A stretch of 64,000 bases of DNA from Fructobacillus parabroussonetiae (GTDB taxonomy: Bacteria; Bacillota; Bacilli; Lactobacillales; Lactobacillaceae), in NCBI RefSeq assembly GCF_018437265.1, contig NZ_JAAMFL010000001.1, positions 145,014 to 209,013 of the forward strand. The letters run 5' to 3'. This document shows positions 1-8,328 of the stretch, piece by piece. The translations under genes were made by a program, and so were the position numbers. Each line of letters begins with the position of its first letter. Position 1 is the first letter of the stretch. The notes beneath the pieces are model-generated. The model worked only from the letters and a program-made list of their open reading frames with translations. It did no database searches and had not been told where the DNA came from.

Positions 1-1
1 T

Positions 2-265
2 TTGGTATACAAGGATGCAGCAGCCGACGCACAGACAAGCACACACTTTGTACCAAACACAAAGAAGGTTGTTGAAGCAGTTAAGCAAAGAGCCACTTAT
101 CAAAAGGGCGACGTGACTACTGCTGAAGTTCATACGAAGACCGTTAAGTGGTCTTACAAGTCAGACTTCTACAAGTTCTTATTCAAGCAAAAGAATGAAG
201 ACAACGTTGTCTCTGTTCGCCACATGTTGATCGTGCCAAATACTTGGCAGGTTGTGGAAAAGTAA
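2..265 (+). CDS. C-terminal end of an unknown protein (partial, possibly DUF4811-like)
   Basis: The reading frame is open from the first bases of the window and ends with TAA at 263-265, so only the last 87 or so residues are seen and the real start lies upstream. The fragment is polar and lysine-rich, with no membrane segment in the visible part. Its end (WSYKSDFYKFLF, then VPNTWQVVEK) recalls the extracellular tail of DUF4811 membrane proteins of lactobacilli, but this is from memory of the family and weak. A clear intrinsic terminator follows 20 bp after the stop, so this is the last gene of its transcript. Confidence 0.5.
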   Translation: MVYKDAAADAQTSTHFVPNTKKVVEAVKQRATYQKGDVTTAEVHTKTVKWSYKSDFYKFLFKQKNEDNVVSVRHMLIVPNTWQVVEK

Positions 266-284
266 AACATTTAGTGATAGTTAT

Positions 285-322
285 AAAAAGACCCAATTCG
301 GATAGTTGAATTGGGTCTTTTT
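285..322 (+). terminator. intrinsic terminator of the partial first gene
   Basis: A perfect 12-bp stem (AAGACCCAATTC / GAATTGGGTCTT) with an 8-nt loop is followed by a T run. It lies directly downstream of the partial gene. Confidence 0.9.
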
Positions 323-372
323 GTTTGCTTGTGCGGTCGTCAGTAGTTTATCAGTCATGTGCTCACTCCAAT

Positions 373-402
373 AAAAAAGGAGACCAGAAGGTCTCCTTTT
401 TG
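373..402 (-). terminator. terminator of the candidate small RNA
   Basis: GGAGACC-AGAA-GGTCTCC with A- and T-runs on both sides (379-396 core), so it could act on both strands. On the minus strand it closes the structured region above. Confidence 0.8.
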
Positions 403-525
403 CATCTTTATTCGCTGGCTTGCGGAAAATGTCGAAACCCTCTAAGAAAATGACATCCACACAATGCCTACCAGCACACCCTGTGGTTTATCCTTATCAG
501 GCACTCAAGTTACCTGATGACACCC
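373..525 (-). ncRNA. candidate structured small RNA (orphan)
   Basis: Read on the minus strand, this gene-free stretch can form three consecutive hairpins: ATCAGG/CCTGAT (plus coordinates 496-518), CCACA/TGTGG (457-486) and GATGTC/GACATT (428-457, with one G-U pair). They end in a strong intrinsic terminator (373-402). A possible -10, TATACT, lies at 528-533, but I see no good -35. No open reading frame of note fits inside, and the next gene downstream is on the other strand, so it is not a leader. Length (about 150 nt) is in the range of 6S or regulatory RNAs, but I could not match it to a known family. Confidence 0.4.
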
Positions 526-571
526 ATAGTATAGCTAATTATTATATGAAAGGGTTATGCTAAATACGGAT

Positions 572-604
572 AAAAAAGCCCTGCTCATACGAGCGGGGCT
601 TTTC
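572..604 (-). terminator. terminator of the dehydrogenase operon
   Basis: AGCCCTGCTC-ATAC-GAGCGGGGCT stem, with the T-tract in the minus direction, a few bases after the dehydrogenase stop codon. Confidence 0.9.
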
Positions 605-610
605 GACTTT

Positions 611-1624
611 TTAAGCTTCTGGTTTTACCAAGAAGTTTTCTTCGGAATTGCCGTTCAAGGCATTGGCGAAGTTCTTGTATGAGATGGAAATCATGTCATG
701 CAAGGCGTTTTCCGTGTATGAACCAATGTGTGGTGTCACCACAACCTTGGGGTACAAAGACTGGAACTGTGCCATGATTGACGTCGAATCATCAACGGCT
801 GCAGGGTTGACCTGGCCAAAGTAGGCGCCTTCGTTTGAAATCACATCCGTGGCAAAGCCCTTAATGTCACCAGCCTTAACGGCGGCGATAATGGCTTCTT
901 CATCCGTGATTTCAGCACGGGCCGTGTTGACCAAGACAGCAGATGACTTCATCATCTTCAATTGGTCGGCGGCGAAGAACTTGTCGTTTGAACCCTTAAA
1001 GTAAGGAACGTGCAAGGAAACAATGTCTGCTTCCTTTAACAAGTCTTCCATTGAGGCATAAGTTAAGATGTCTTCAATGCCATCCTTTGGGTAGGGGTCG
1101 TAACCCAATACCTTAGCGCCAACACCCTTCCAAAGCTTGGCTTCGGCCAAACCAATCTTACCGGTTCCCAAGATTCCAACCGTCAACGACTGGAATTCTG
1201 GAACGAAAGAAGCAGGGTTTGGACGAAAGTCGGAATCGTTAGAAGAAGCAACGGAACCCGACAGGTTACGGTTTTGCATGATACCCAAGCCAAAGGCCAA
1301 GTCAGCAACCGCGTAAGGGGAGTAGGCAGGGACGTAAGCCACGATTTGACCGTTTGCCTTTGCGGCGTCCAAGTCGATGTGGTTGTAACCAACGGTCCGC
1401 GTGAAGACATACTTGATGCCCCATTCGGCCATTTGGTCCAAGTTTTGCTTGTCCGCCACGTTGTTGGCACGGAGCAAAACACCGTCAAAGCCCTTGACCA
1501 AGTCGATGTTGTCGTGTGACAAGTTTTCGGACTTGTAAGTCATTTCGAAGCCTTCTTTGTTCAAGGCATCGAAGTGGGAAATTTCGTTATCACGTGTTCC
1601 AAAAGAAATAATCTTAAAAGCCAT
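611..1624 (-). CDS. D-2-hydroxyacid dehydrogenase (D-lactate dehydrogenase / VanH type)
   Basis: A 337-residue cytosolic NAD-dependent oxidoreductase that interconverts 2-oxoacids and D-2-hydroxyacids such as pyruvate and D-lactate. The Rossmann motif GILGTGKIG is followed by an acidic residue in GYDPYPKD. The catalytic set is visible: Arg in VNTARAEI, Glu in the DVISNE segment and His in TPHIGSYT. The start is supported by AAGGAGG eight bases upstream. It is the second gene of an operon with the AEC permease (24-bp gap). The N-terminal half (FTRTVGYNHID, PAYSPYAVADLAFG) is typical of the family, but it is not the classic Leuconostoc fermentative LdhD, so it may be a paralogue acting on other 2-oxoacids. 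That is why no symbol is given. Confidence 0.85.
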   Translation of the reverse strand: MAFKIISFGTRDNEISHFDALNKEGFEMTYKSENLSHDNIDLVKGFDGVLLRANNVADKQNLDQMAEWGIKYVFTRTVGYNHIDLDAAKANGQIVAYVPAYSPYAVADLAFGLGIMQNRNLSGSVASSNDSDFRPNPASFVPEFQSLTVGILGTGKIGLAEAKLWKGVGAKVLGYDPYPKDGIEDILTYASMEDLLKEADIVSLHVPYFKGSNDKFFAADQLKMMKSSAVLVNTARAEITDEEAIIAAVKAGDIKGFATDVISNEGAYFGQVNPAAVDDSTSIMAQFQSLYPKVVVTPHIGSYTENALHDMISISYKNFANALNGNSEENFLVKPEA

Positions 1625-1648
1625 GTTGGCCTCCTTATTGCATTCGGT

Positions 1649-2722
1649 TTACTTGAAGAGGGAAAGGTCACCCAACAACTGAACGATGATAATCCAGAAT
1701 GGGATGGCGACCGTGGCAAAAATCGTTGAAATCAATGACGTGTTTGAGGCCATCAATGATTGACGGTTAAAGGCCATGGCGTAGTTAACGGCAACCGTTG
1801 CGACAGGCGTTGCCATCATGATAACCATGGTTGCCAAGGCAATGTGGTCAACTGGCAAGATGCCGGCGGCTGAAGTGACAACCAAAAGCACGATCATCAC
1901 CACGGGTACGATAACGACTTTGTTAAATGAGTAGTACCAAGCCGTCTTGTTCTTCAAGGCTTCGCCGAATGACATTTGGGCCAAGTTGGCACCGATGGCC
2001 AACCAAGCAAGTGGTGAGGCCAATGATGACAAAGTCTTGAACCATGAGTTCAACCAAGGCAGGGTGGCATCCAAACGGTAGAAGGCCACGTGTTGTGCAA
2101 CAGCCTTACCAGTTGTAGCGTTTGTGACCGTTGCCGTTACTTGAGGTGCTGCGTTTTGGCACAACCACAAGATCAAGCCAAGGAAAGTGGCAATGACGAT
2201 GGGGTTCAAGAACATCTTCTTGATGTGTTCACCCTTCAATTGCTGACCGGACATCTTAATGTAGGCGTATGAGTACAAGAAGATTCGGTAACCAATGTTA
2301 AAGATGGAAGAATACATGATTCCCTTGGCCCCGTAAACGGCACCAACGATTGGCATTCCGAAGAAAGTCGTTGAACCAAAGGCGGTCAACACACCTAAAA
2401 CATCACGTTGGTCCTTGTCATACTTAACGTAGAGCAAAGGCATCGTGATGATCAAGATGATGTAAATCAAAATTCCCCAAATCAACACGCTCATTCCTTG
2501 GTTCAGCGTCTTTTGGTTCAGGGGTGCCATAAATGATGTAAAAGCTAACAAAGGCAAGGCAATGGTCATCGTAACCGTTGTCAAAGTCTTCACAGCTCCG
2601 TCCTTCAGGCGGTCCGTCTTGCGCAACCAATAACCCAGCAAAATAGTACCGATTGTAGCAACAATGGCGCCAATGATGGATGCGTTGGTTACGACTTTTT
2701 GAATTGAATCTGCGATATTCAT
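1649..2722 (-). CDS. AEC-family (auxin efflux carrier / malate permease-like) transporter
   Basis: A 357-residue integral membrane protein with about ten hydrophobic segments in two five-helix halves, the AEC (MleP/auxin-efflux) architecture. The first half carries WLRKTDRLKDGAVKTLTTV and ALPLLAF; the second half carries the mirror pattern (VVIVPVVMIV, LATMVIMMATPVATVAVNYA, then N-rich FNRQSLMASNTSLIST). AGGAGA precedes the ATG. It is the promoter-proximal gene of an operon with the 2-hydroxyacid dehydrogenase, so uptake or export of a 2-hydroxy- or 2-oxo-carboxylate is a reasonable inference. Substrate is unproven. Confidence 0.8.
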   Translation of the reverse strand: MNIADSIQKVVTNASIIGAIVATIGTILLGYWLRKTDRLKDGAVKTLTTVTMTIALPLLAFTSFMAPLNQKTLNQGMSVLIWGILIYIILIITMPLLYVKYDKDQRDVLGVLTAFGSTTFFGMPIVGAVYGAKGIMYSSIFNIGYRIFLYSYAYIKMSGQQLKGEHIKKMFLNPIVIATFLGLILWLCQNAAPQVTATVTNATTGKAVAQHVAFYRLDATLPWLNSWFKTLSSLASPLAWLAIGANLAQMSFGEALKNKTAWYYSFNKVVIVPVVMIVLLVVTSAAGILPVDHIALATMVIMMATPVATVAVNYAMAFNRQSLMASNTSLISTIFATVAIPFWIIIVQLLGDLSLFK

Positions 2723-2854
2723 AAAAGTCTCCTATCGAATCTTTGTTATTAAATGGTCATATTCAGACATACAAGTTTCTCATTTTCATCACAAAAAGTC
2801 AAGATATGACAGGCTTTTGGGGTATTTTGTTTAAAAATTTTAAGTTAAGAACAC

Positions 2855-2942
2855 TTGTTTGTATCGAGACTTTCATGTATAATAGAATCATTCTTTATGA
2901 GAGAACGGAGAAACGCCGAACCAATTGGTCTGGCGTTTTTTC
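2855..2942 (+). ncRNA. orphan promoter plus terminator giving a ~55-nt transcript
   Basis: TTGTTT (2855-2860), a 17-bp spacer and TATAAT (2878-2883) make a near-consensus sigma-A promoter. Transcription should begin near 2890 and meet a hairpin (AACGCCGAACC-AATT-GGTCTGGCGTT, 2912-2936) with a T run to 2941. The product would be about 55 nt with no usable reading frame. The 78-codon frame that spans this stretch has no ribosome site and crosses the promoter and terminator. The rest of 2723-3053 holds no gene I can support. Confidence 0.45.
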
Positions 2943-3053
2943 GTTGTCTTCAAGCGATTCGATTGCTGCTTCTTGCTAGCGGTCTAAGTGTGATTTTAGG
3001 GTTTTCAGCCGATTTGGCAAAAAGCTTACTTTAGAATAGAAACAAAGGAAAGC

Positions 3054-3087
3054 AAAAAGGAGGCAACCGTTGGGTTGCCTCCTTTTT
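3054..3087 (-). terminator. terminator of the EIIC-hydrolase operon
   Basis: AGGAGGCAACC-GTTG-GGTTGCCTCCT with A5 and T5 flanks, immediately downstream of the hydrolase stop codon. It is symmetrical and so could stop transcription both ways. Confidence 0.9.
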
Positions 3088-3095
3088 ATTGAAGA

Positions 3096-4034
3096 TTATG
3101 GCGTGGCCGTCTTGGCCTTATTGGCTGATTCGCCTGGTCGACCGGACTTGTTGTCCAAAATCAATTCACGAATTAAGTTCACGACTTCGGGGTTTTCGGG
3201 CAGCTTTGAGTGCTGGGCGTTATCGCCGGAAACCGTGGTTTGCGTGTACTTGGCGACTTTTTTCTGGAAGATATACTTACCGGACAAGACGGATTGCACG
3301 TTGACCGTTCCGTCATCCGTATAGTCATCCGAGCCGGCGACGGAATAGACCGTCAGGTCGGATGGCAGCTCGTCTGATCCGTCAATAAAGTCACTTAACA
3401 TGGTCGTTTTCTTCGTCGTGGATGATTCGGAGAAGTTAAAGGGTGTCCCGAGTGTCATCAGCGTCTTGATGTGGAAACTAGTTGCGGAGTAGTAGTTTTC
3501 CAGGTAATCCGTCCAAATCAAGCCACCGTTTGAGTGGCCGACGGCCGAGAAGTTTCGGAAGTGATACTTGGATTGCAAGTCCGTCATGACCGTTCCAAGT
3601 GATTGGGCGTCGGCTTGAACCGTTGGGTAATTATCCTGGTTCCGTTCAAAGCCGACCACAATAAATGGCTGGCGGCTAGAAGTGGAGAGATGACCAGAAT
3701 AGGACAAGGAACCATCCGTGTTCACCTGCACCTTCAAAATGGAATGGGTACCAGAAGAGGACTTGCTCTCTGAATTAAGCGTAGTAAAGAGCGAGTTGAA
3801 ACGCTGAATGGTCGCCGATGAACCGGGCACAAAGATGACTGGTTGAATCCGTGACTTTTGGATGGCCCGGTCGTTTTGGTGCTCGGAAAGCATCCACATG
3901 CGACCAAGGACGGCGAGAATGACAACGGCGACGATTGTTAGGGACAGGGCCCACTTCGATGAACGAGCGGTTGTCTGCCAGAAAAGTCGGAGTTTTTTAG
4001 GCCAAGAAAGTCCTTGTTTACTTGATTGAGCCAT
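3096..4034 (-). CDS. membrane-anchored alpha/beta hydrolase (DUF915 type)
   Basis: A 312-residue cell-surface hydrolase. A short basic N-terminus is followed by one membrane segment (about residues 25-45, LTIVAVVILAVLGRMW), then an outside alpha/beta-hydrolase domain. It shows the PVIFVPGSSA oxyanion region, the nucleophile elbow GHSNGG (Ser), an acid in SVAGSDDYTDDG and a late His in NAQHSKLPEN. The start is set at 4034: AAGGAGG sits six bases before this ATG, while the ATG six codons earlier touches the ribosome site. It overlaps the end of the EIIC-like gene by 17 bp, suggesting coupled translation. Substrate unknown; lipid or ester hydrolysis at the surface is inferred from the family. 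Confidence 0.75.
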   Translation of the reverse strand: MAQSSKQGLSWPKKLRLFWQTTARSSKWALSLTIVAVVILAVLGRMWMLSEHQNDRAIQKSRIQPVIFVPGSSATIQRFNSLFTTLNSESKSSSGTHSILKVQVNTDGSLSYSGHLSTSSRQPFIVVGFERNQDNYPTVQADAQSLGTVMTDLQSKYHFRNFSAVGHSNGGLIWTDYLENYYSATSFHIKTLMTLGTPFNFSESSTTKKTTMLSDFIDGSDELPSDLTVYSVAGSDDYTDDGTVNVQSVLSGKYIFQKKVAKYTQTTVSGDNAQHSKLPENPEVVNLIRELILDNKSGRPGESANKAKTATP

Positions 4035-5250
4035 TGGCATCCTCCTTTTCAAGGCGTTTTACAAAGGGCCAGTAGATGGCAACCGACCCGAGCAAAATGA
4101 TGCCCGTTATTAACAGGGCATCGAGTGGGGTCTGAGAGGCAAAAAATGAAAGCAACAGGTGTGGGGCCCCGGATGGCGTCGAGAAAACCGTTGGGCGCAG
4201 AACGCCGACTTTAATGAAGAAAGAGGTTAGCGCAGTACCGTAAGTTGACGCCAAAACCATGGGCACCAAAGTCAGGGGCCGGGAAAAGAGCGGTAATCCG
4301 TAGGTTAAGATTTTATTGGAATCAAAGACAGCAGGAACCAGTGACCAGAGGCCTAACCGTCGGTTTTTGCGTTGCTTCAAAAAGAGCAAGCAAATGGCCA
4401 GTGCCAGTGTGCCACCAACACCACCAATCAAAGCCGAAGTCGTCAAAACCGAATAGGGGTTTTGCGGATAGGGCAAGGTGGCCATGATAGCTTGATAAAC
4501 GGCATTGAGGTTGCCGTTTACCTGGGATAGATCCGTTGCTGCCGTCGTGAGGTCGGTGGGGATGGCAAATCCGAGAAAAAAAGCGATGGGCAGCAAAATG
4601 GCGGTGATGATCATGCCGTACCAGTGGGAGAAGAAGTCAAGCGAGAAGAACCCATTAAAGGAAGCTTGGCTAACCTGACTGGGAATAATTGAGCAGAGGG
4701 TAATCAGCAAGGTCAAGATGATGGCCGCCCAGAAAAGATAGGCAAAGCCAAAATCGGTTAATTTTCCCTTGGTCCATTTGGTCAAATAAACAAAGGACAG
4801 GTTGGATAGGTAAGTGACAAGCAAAACGAAGACCAGGTAGATGGCTGATTGGTTGGCATAGGTAAAAGTCGTTAGACCATAAATCAAGGCCATGGCAAAG
4901 CTAACTAAAACGGGCAGCATCTCGTCTTTTACAAAACCAAGGTCGTCGAGTTTGGCTTCGAGATAATACTTCGTCCACAAAGCGGCGACAAAGGCGAGAA
5001 TGAGGTAATCAAAGGCAGCTGTCAGTGACTGCAAATTCTGCGCAAAAAACATCAGCTTCAAGCGCACGTGAAAAATCGTGGGGATGAGGGCAGAGGGTTC
5101 AAAGAAGAGCTTACCAACTAAATGAAGGTAAACGTTAATGATGACGAACGGCACGACTTTTTTGAAAGCGGCAAAAAGGGTTTTAATTGGTAAATGGGTT
5201 AACCATCTGTTGTCAAAGTCGACGAGCTTATTGAGCGTTTTCGAAAACAT
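4018..5250 (-). CDS. orphan, degenerate PTS EIIC-like membrane protein (cellobiose/lactose family)
   Basis: A 410-residue protein with about ten membrane helices that follows the plan of the cellobiose/lactose EIIC permeases. The conserved segments LNAVYQAIMA, SALIGGVGGTLAL and the KILTYGLPLFSRPLTLVPMV region can be recognised. Family members have NINEP-I-x-FGLP at this last site; here it reads DSNKILTYGLP, so the usual Glu is replaced by Lys and the Pro by Ile. No EIIA or EIIB domain or gene is nearby. It is translationally coupled to a surface hydrolase. It may no longer phosphorylate sugar; transport, anchoring or a partner role to the hydrolase are alternatives. Confidence 0.65.
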   Translation of the reverse strand: MFSKTLNKLVDFDNRWLTHLPIKTLFAAFKKVVPFVIINVYLHLVGKLFFEPSALIPTIFHVRLKLMFFAQNLQSLTAAFDYLILAFVAALWTKYYLEAKLDDLGFVKDEMLPVLVSFAMALIYGLTTFTYANQSAIYLVFVLLVTYLSNLSFVYLTKWTKGKLTDFGFAYLFWAAIILTLLITLCSIIPSQVSQASFNGFFSLDFFSHWYGMIITAILLPIAFFLGFAIPTDLTTAATDLSQVNGNLNAVYQAIMATLPYPQNPYSVLTTSALIGGVGGTLALAICLLFLKQRKNRRLGLWSLVPAVFDSNKILTYGLPLFSRPLTLVPMVLASTYGTALTSFFIKVGVLRPTVFSTPSGAPHLLLSFFASQTPLDALLITGIILLGSVAIYWPFVKRLEKEDANGSIK

Positions 5251-5305
5251 AGGGACCTTCTTTACTTCAAGCCTGTTCCGACTGGCTATGCACTAGCTGA
5301 TTTTG

Positions 5306-5314
5306 TGCTATAAT
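5306..5314 (+). promoter_or_regulatory. dlt operon promoter (extended -10)
   Basis: TGC followed by TATAAT (5309-5314) forms an extended -10; no good -35 is seen. It lies about 80 bp upstream of dltX, leaving an AT-rich leader with only weak pairing potential. Confidence 0.6.
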
Positions 5315-5396
5315 AGGCGAAGTATTTTGTTGTGTAGTAACGGCCAATCTGCCGCTAATTATACACTAATTGGAAAGAATTTGGGGGCATGTCGCG

Positions 5397-5537
5397 ATGT
5401 TTCAACGCTTCATCAAACGGCCTTGGGTTGCCTTTGTGGCGAAAACCTTGGCTTATTTTCTAATCATGTTGTTCTTAATTTATTTATACGGTTACTCGGG
5501 TGTAACCGGTGGTCACTTTATCTATAACGAGTTCTAA
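5397..5537 (+). CDS. dltX: DltX, small membrane protein of the D-alanylation operon
   Basis: A 46-residue protein. A basic N-terminus (MFQRFIKRPW) is followed by one membrane helix (about residues 14-32) and the hallmark C-terminus FIYNEF, which in DltX homologues carries the D-alanine relay tyrosine. It sits 11 bp upstream of dltA, as in most Firmicutes dlt operons. A GGGGG ribosome site lies nine bases before the ATG. Longer frames over this stretch are in other registers and are not the gene. Known role in the family: partner of DltB/DltD for moving D-alanine onto lipoteichoic acid. Confidence 0.93.
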   Translation: MFQRFIKRPWVAFVAKTLAYFLIMLFLIYLYGYSGVTGGHFIYNEF

Positions 5538-5548
5538 GAGGTTTCAAA

Positions 5549-7078
5549 ATGATTGAAAATATTTACCAACACATTGATCAGTACGCTACAGAAAACCCAG
5601 ACAAAATCGCCTACAACGAAATGGGTGTTACCCACACTTATGGCGAATTAAAGGCTTATTCCGATTCACTGGCCGCCTTTTTAGACGAACAGGGAATTGC
5701 CGAAAAGGCACCAATCATGGTTTTTGGTGGTCACCAATTCGAAATGGTTGCCGCTTTCTTGGCTGCCGTTAAGTCCGGACACGCCTATGCCCCTGTTGAT
5801 AAGGATTCGACAAACGATCGAATCGAAAACATCTTGGAAATTGGGCAACCAGCCGCTGTGATTGCCTTGGATGAATTGCCAATGGCCATTACGTCCGTTC
5901 CCGTTTACCAGGGCGAAGAGTTGACGAAGGCCTTTACGGCGAACCGCTCTTATGAATTGACGCACCCGGTTTCGGGGGATGAAAACTACTACATCATCTT
6001 CACGTCAGGAACGACTGGTAAGCCAAAGGGTGTTCAGATTTCCCACAAGAACGCACTTTCTTACATTAACTGGATGCTTGGGGATGACTTTGACTTGAAA
6101 GACGGTCAAAACATCTTGGCCCAAACGCCATTCTCCTTTGATGTGTCCGTCATGTCATGGGCCGGTGCTTTGTTGACCGGTGGTGTGATGAAGGCTTTGC
6201 CAAAAGAAGTGGCCGATGACTTTAAGCAGCTCTTTGCGGCTTTGCCAGAAATGGACTTGGACCGTTGGGTTTCAACGCCATCATTTGCCAACGTGGCTTT
6301 GTTATCACCGGATTTCAACGCCGAAAACTATCCTCGTTTGAAGACTTTTCTCTTCTGTGGTGAAGTGTTGACCTCTGCTACTTCAAAGAAGTTGCGCGAG
6401 CGCTTCCCTGAAGCAAAGATCTACAACACCTATGGACCAACAGAAGCCACGGTTGCCGTTTCCGCTTTGGAAATTACGGACGAGGTCTTGGCCAAGTATG
6501 ACAAGTTGCCAATTGGTTATATGAAAGAAGATATGACGGCAACCATCATGGACAAGGAAGGCACGGTCTTGCCTGCTGGTGAAGCCGGTGAGCTTGTTTT
6601 GTCAGGACCTGCTGTTTCAAAGGGTTATCTAAACAATCCTGAAAAGACGGCAGCCGCCTTCCTCGAAGTGGCTGGTCAACCAGGATACAAGACCGGTGAC
6701 CTCTGTTATGCTGACGCCGATGCCCTCTTGCATTACAAGGGCCGGATGGACTTCCAAATCAAGTTGCACGGTTTCCGAATCGAGCTTGAAGAGGTGGCCC
6801 AGCACTTAACGCAATCACAGTGGGTTGAACAAGCCGCTGCCGTTCCACGTTACGATCAAAATGGTGACGTCAAGCAGATGCTGGCCATTGTGGTGCCAAA
6901 GAAAAACGACTTTGAGAAGCCTTTGGATTTGACCAACGCCATCCGCACGGATTTGAAGGATATCATCATGCCATACATGATGCCAACCCGTTTCATCTAC
7001 CGTGACAAGATGCCGTTGACGCAAAACGGAAAGATTGATTTGAAGGGCTTGATTGCTGAGGTGAACGGCAATGCCTAA
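5549..7078 (+). CDS. dltA: DltA, D-alanine--D-alanyl carrier protein ligase
   Basis: A 509-residue cytosolic adenylation enzyme that activates D-alanine with ATP and loads it on the phosphopantetheine of DltC. Core motifs are in order: the P-loop-like IIFTSGTTGKPKGVQ (about 150-165), the A5 motif YNTYGPTEATVA, the A7 motif YKTGDL, GRMDFQIKLHGFRIELEEV, and the C-terminal PLTQNGKIDL with catalytic Lys495. Length matches the family. The AAGAGG ribosome site and the tight spacing to dltX fix the start. It overlaps dltB by 8 bp. D-alanylation lowers envelope negative charge and protects from cationic peptides. Confidence 0.97.
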   Translation: MIENIYQHIDQYATENPDKIAYNEMGVTHTYGELKAYSDSLAAFLDEQGIAEKAPIMVFGGHQFEMVAAFLAAVKSGHAYAPVDKDSTNDRIENILEIGQPAAVIALDELPMAITSVPVYQGEELTKAFTANRSYELTHPVSGDENYYIIFTSGTTGKPKGVQISHKNALSYINWMLGDDFDLKDGQNILAQTPFSFDVSVMSWAGALLTGGVMKALPKEVADDFKQLFAALPEMDLDRWVSTPSFANVALLSPDFNAENYPRLKTFLFCGEVLTSATSKKLRERFPEAKIYNTYGPTEATVAVSALEITDEVLAKYDKLPIGYMKEDMTATIMDKEGTVLPAGEAGELVLSGPAVSKGYLNNPEKTAAAFLEVAGQPGYKTGDLCYADADALLHYKGRMDFQIKLHGFRIELEEVAQHLTQSQWVEQAAAVPRYDQNGDVKQMLAIVVPKKNDFEKPLDLTNAIRTDLKDIIMPYMMPTRFIYRDKMPLTQNGKIDLKGLIAEVNGNA

Positions 7079-8288
7079 CTTACAACCCTATGCAGATCCC
7101 AACTATTTCGTTTACCTCCTGTTGGCCCTGGTGCCACTCGCGGTTGGCCTCTACTTCGGGAAGCGCTTCGTTACCTACGAGATTCTGGTTTCCTTAGCCT
7201 TTATTTTTTTGATTTTTGATGAAGGTCACTACGTAAATCAGGGTGTTGCCCTCATTATTTACTCGATTTGGCAATTCTGTTTAGCCTGGGGCTACATTAC
7301 TTACCGAAAAAAGTACAATAATGGCCTGGTCTTTTATGGAACAGTGGCGCTTTCAATCTTGCCAATTATTTTGGTCCGACTGTCGGGCGCTGGTATTTTC
7401 CACACCCAACTGTCCCTGCTCGGTTTCTTGGGTATTTCTTATCTGACTTTTCGTTCGACCGGAATGATTATTGAAGCCCGCGATGGCGCGGTTAAGAACT
7501 TCCATCCCGTGATGTTCTTGCGCTTCATGCTCTTCATGCCGACTTTGTCATCTGGACCAATTGACCGTTATTCGCGTTTTGCAAAAGATGCGGCGGTTGC
7601 GCCAGAACGTAGCCACTACATCGATATGCTTGGCAACGCGACGAAGAAGTTGTTCTTAGGATTTGTTTACAAATTTATTTTGTCTTACTACTTTGGTCAA
7701 ATGGTCTATCCATATTTCCAAAGCATGGCAATGTCGGATGCTCACCATGGCATGATCTTGTCTTGGTGGTTGATTCCAGTTGCCTATTCCTACGGCATGT
7801 ATCTCTTCTTTGACTTTGCCGGTTACTCACTCTTTGCCCTGGCCATTTCATACGTCATGGGTATTGAGTCACCAATTAACTTTAACAAGCCATATGGTTC
7901 AAAGAACATTAAAGAGTTCTGGAACCGTTGGCACATGTCACTGTCTTTTTGGTTCCGTGACTTTGTCTTCATGCGCTTCGTTTTCTTAATGTTGAAGAAG
8001 AAGTGGATTAAGAACCGCAACACCGTGTCAACCATCGCTTATTTTGTTAATATGTTGGTGATGGGACTCTGGCACGGTTTGACCTGGTATTACGTGCTCT
8101 ATGGTTTGATGCACGCCAGTGGAATGGCCCTAAACGATGCTTGGATTCGCTTTAAGCGCAAGCACAAGGGACTGGTGCCACACAACAAGTTTACCGAAGG
8201 GTTTGCCGTCGTTTTGACCTTCCACTTCGTCTTGTTAACCTTCTTGGTTTTCTGTGGCTTCCTAGATACTTTCTGGTTCCACCGTTAA
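7071..8288 (+). CDS. dltB: DltB, MBOAT-family D-alanyl transfer protein
   Basis: A 405-residue polytopic membrane O-acyltransferase that takes D-alanine from DltC across the membrane. The MBOAT core is visible: FLRFMLFMPTLSSGPIDR, then NIKEFWNRWHMSLSFWFRD, and the family histidine in VMGLWHGLTWYY. About eleven hydrophobic segments. The start overlaps the end of dltA and GAGGTG precedes it, a sign of coupling. The C-terminus FWFHR is followed by a 40-bp gap before dltC. Confidence 0.95.
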   Translation: MPNLQPYADPNYFVYLLLALVPLAVGLYFGKRFVTYEILVSLAFIFLIFDEGHYVNQGVALIIYSIWQFCLAWGYITYRKKYNNGLVFYGTVALSILPIILVRLSGAGIFHTQLSLLGFLGISYLTFRSTGMIIEARDGAVKNFHPVMFLRFMLFMPTLSSGPIDRYSRFAKDAAVAPERSHYIDMLGNATKKLFLGFVYKFILSYYFGQMVYPYFQSMAMSDAHHGMILSWWLIPVAYSYGMYLFFDFAGYSLFALAISYVMGIESPINFNKPYGSKNIKEFWNRWHMSLSFWFRDFVFMRFVFLMLKKKWIKNRNTVSTIAYFVNMLVMGLWHGLTWYYVLYGLMHASGMALNDAWIRFKRKHKGLVPHNKFTEGFAVVLTFHFVLLTFLVFCGFLDTFWFHR

Positions 8289-8328
8289 AAACAAGTAACT
8301 AAAGAATAGAATAGCGAGGAAATATAAA

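Noticed and set aside
2829..2850. TTTAAG/GTTAAG next to the orphan promoter as a CiaR site
   Set aside because: The copies are 5 bp apart instead of 11, so they do not form a CiaR-type direct repeat.
2743..2979. 78-codon frame between the AEC gene and the hydrolase
   Set aside because: No ribosome site; it runs over a strong promoter and a terminator hairpin.
5303..5527. 74-codon frame upstream of dltA
   Set aside because: It is in another register over dltX; the 46-residue DltX with the FIYNEF end is the real gene.
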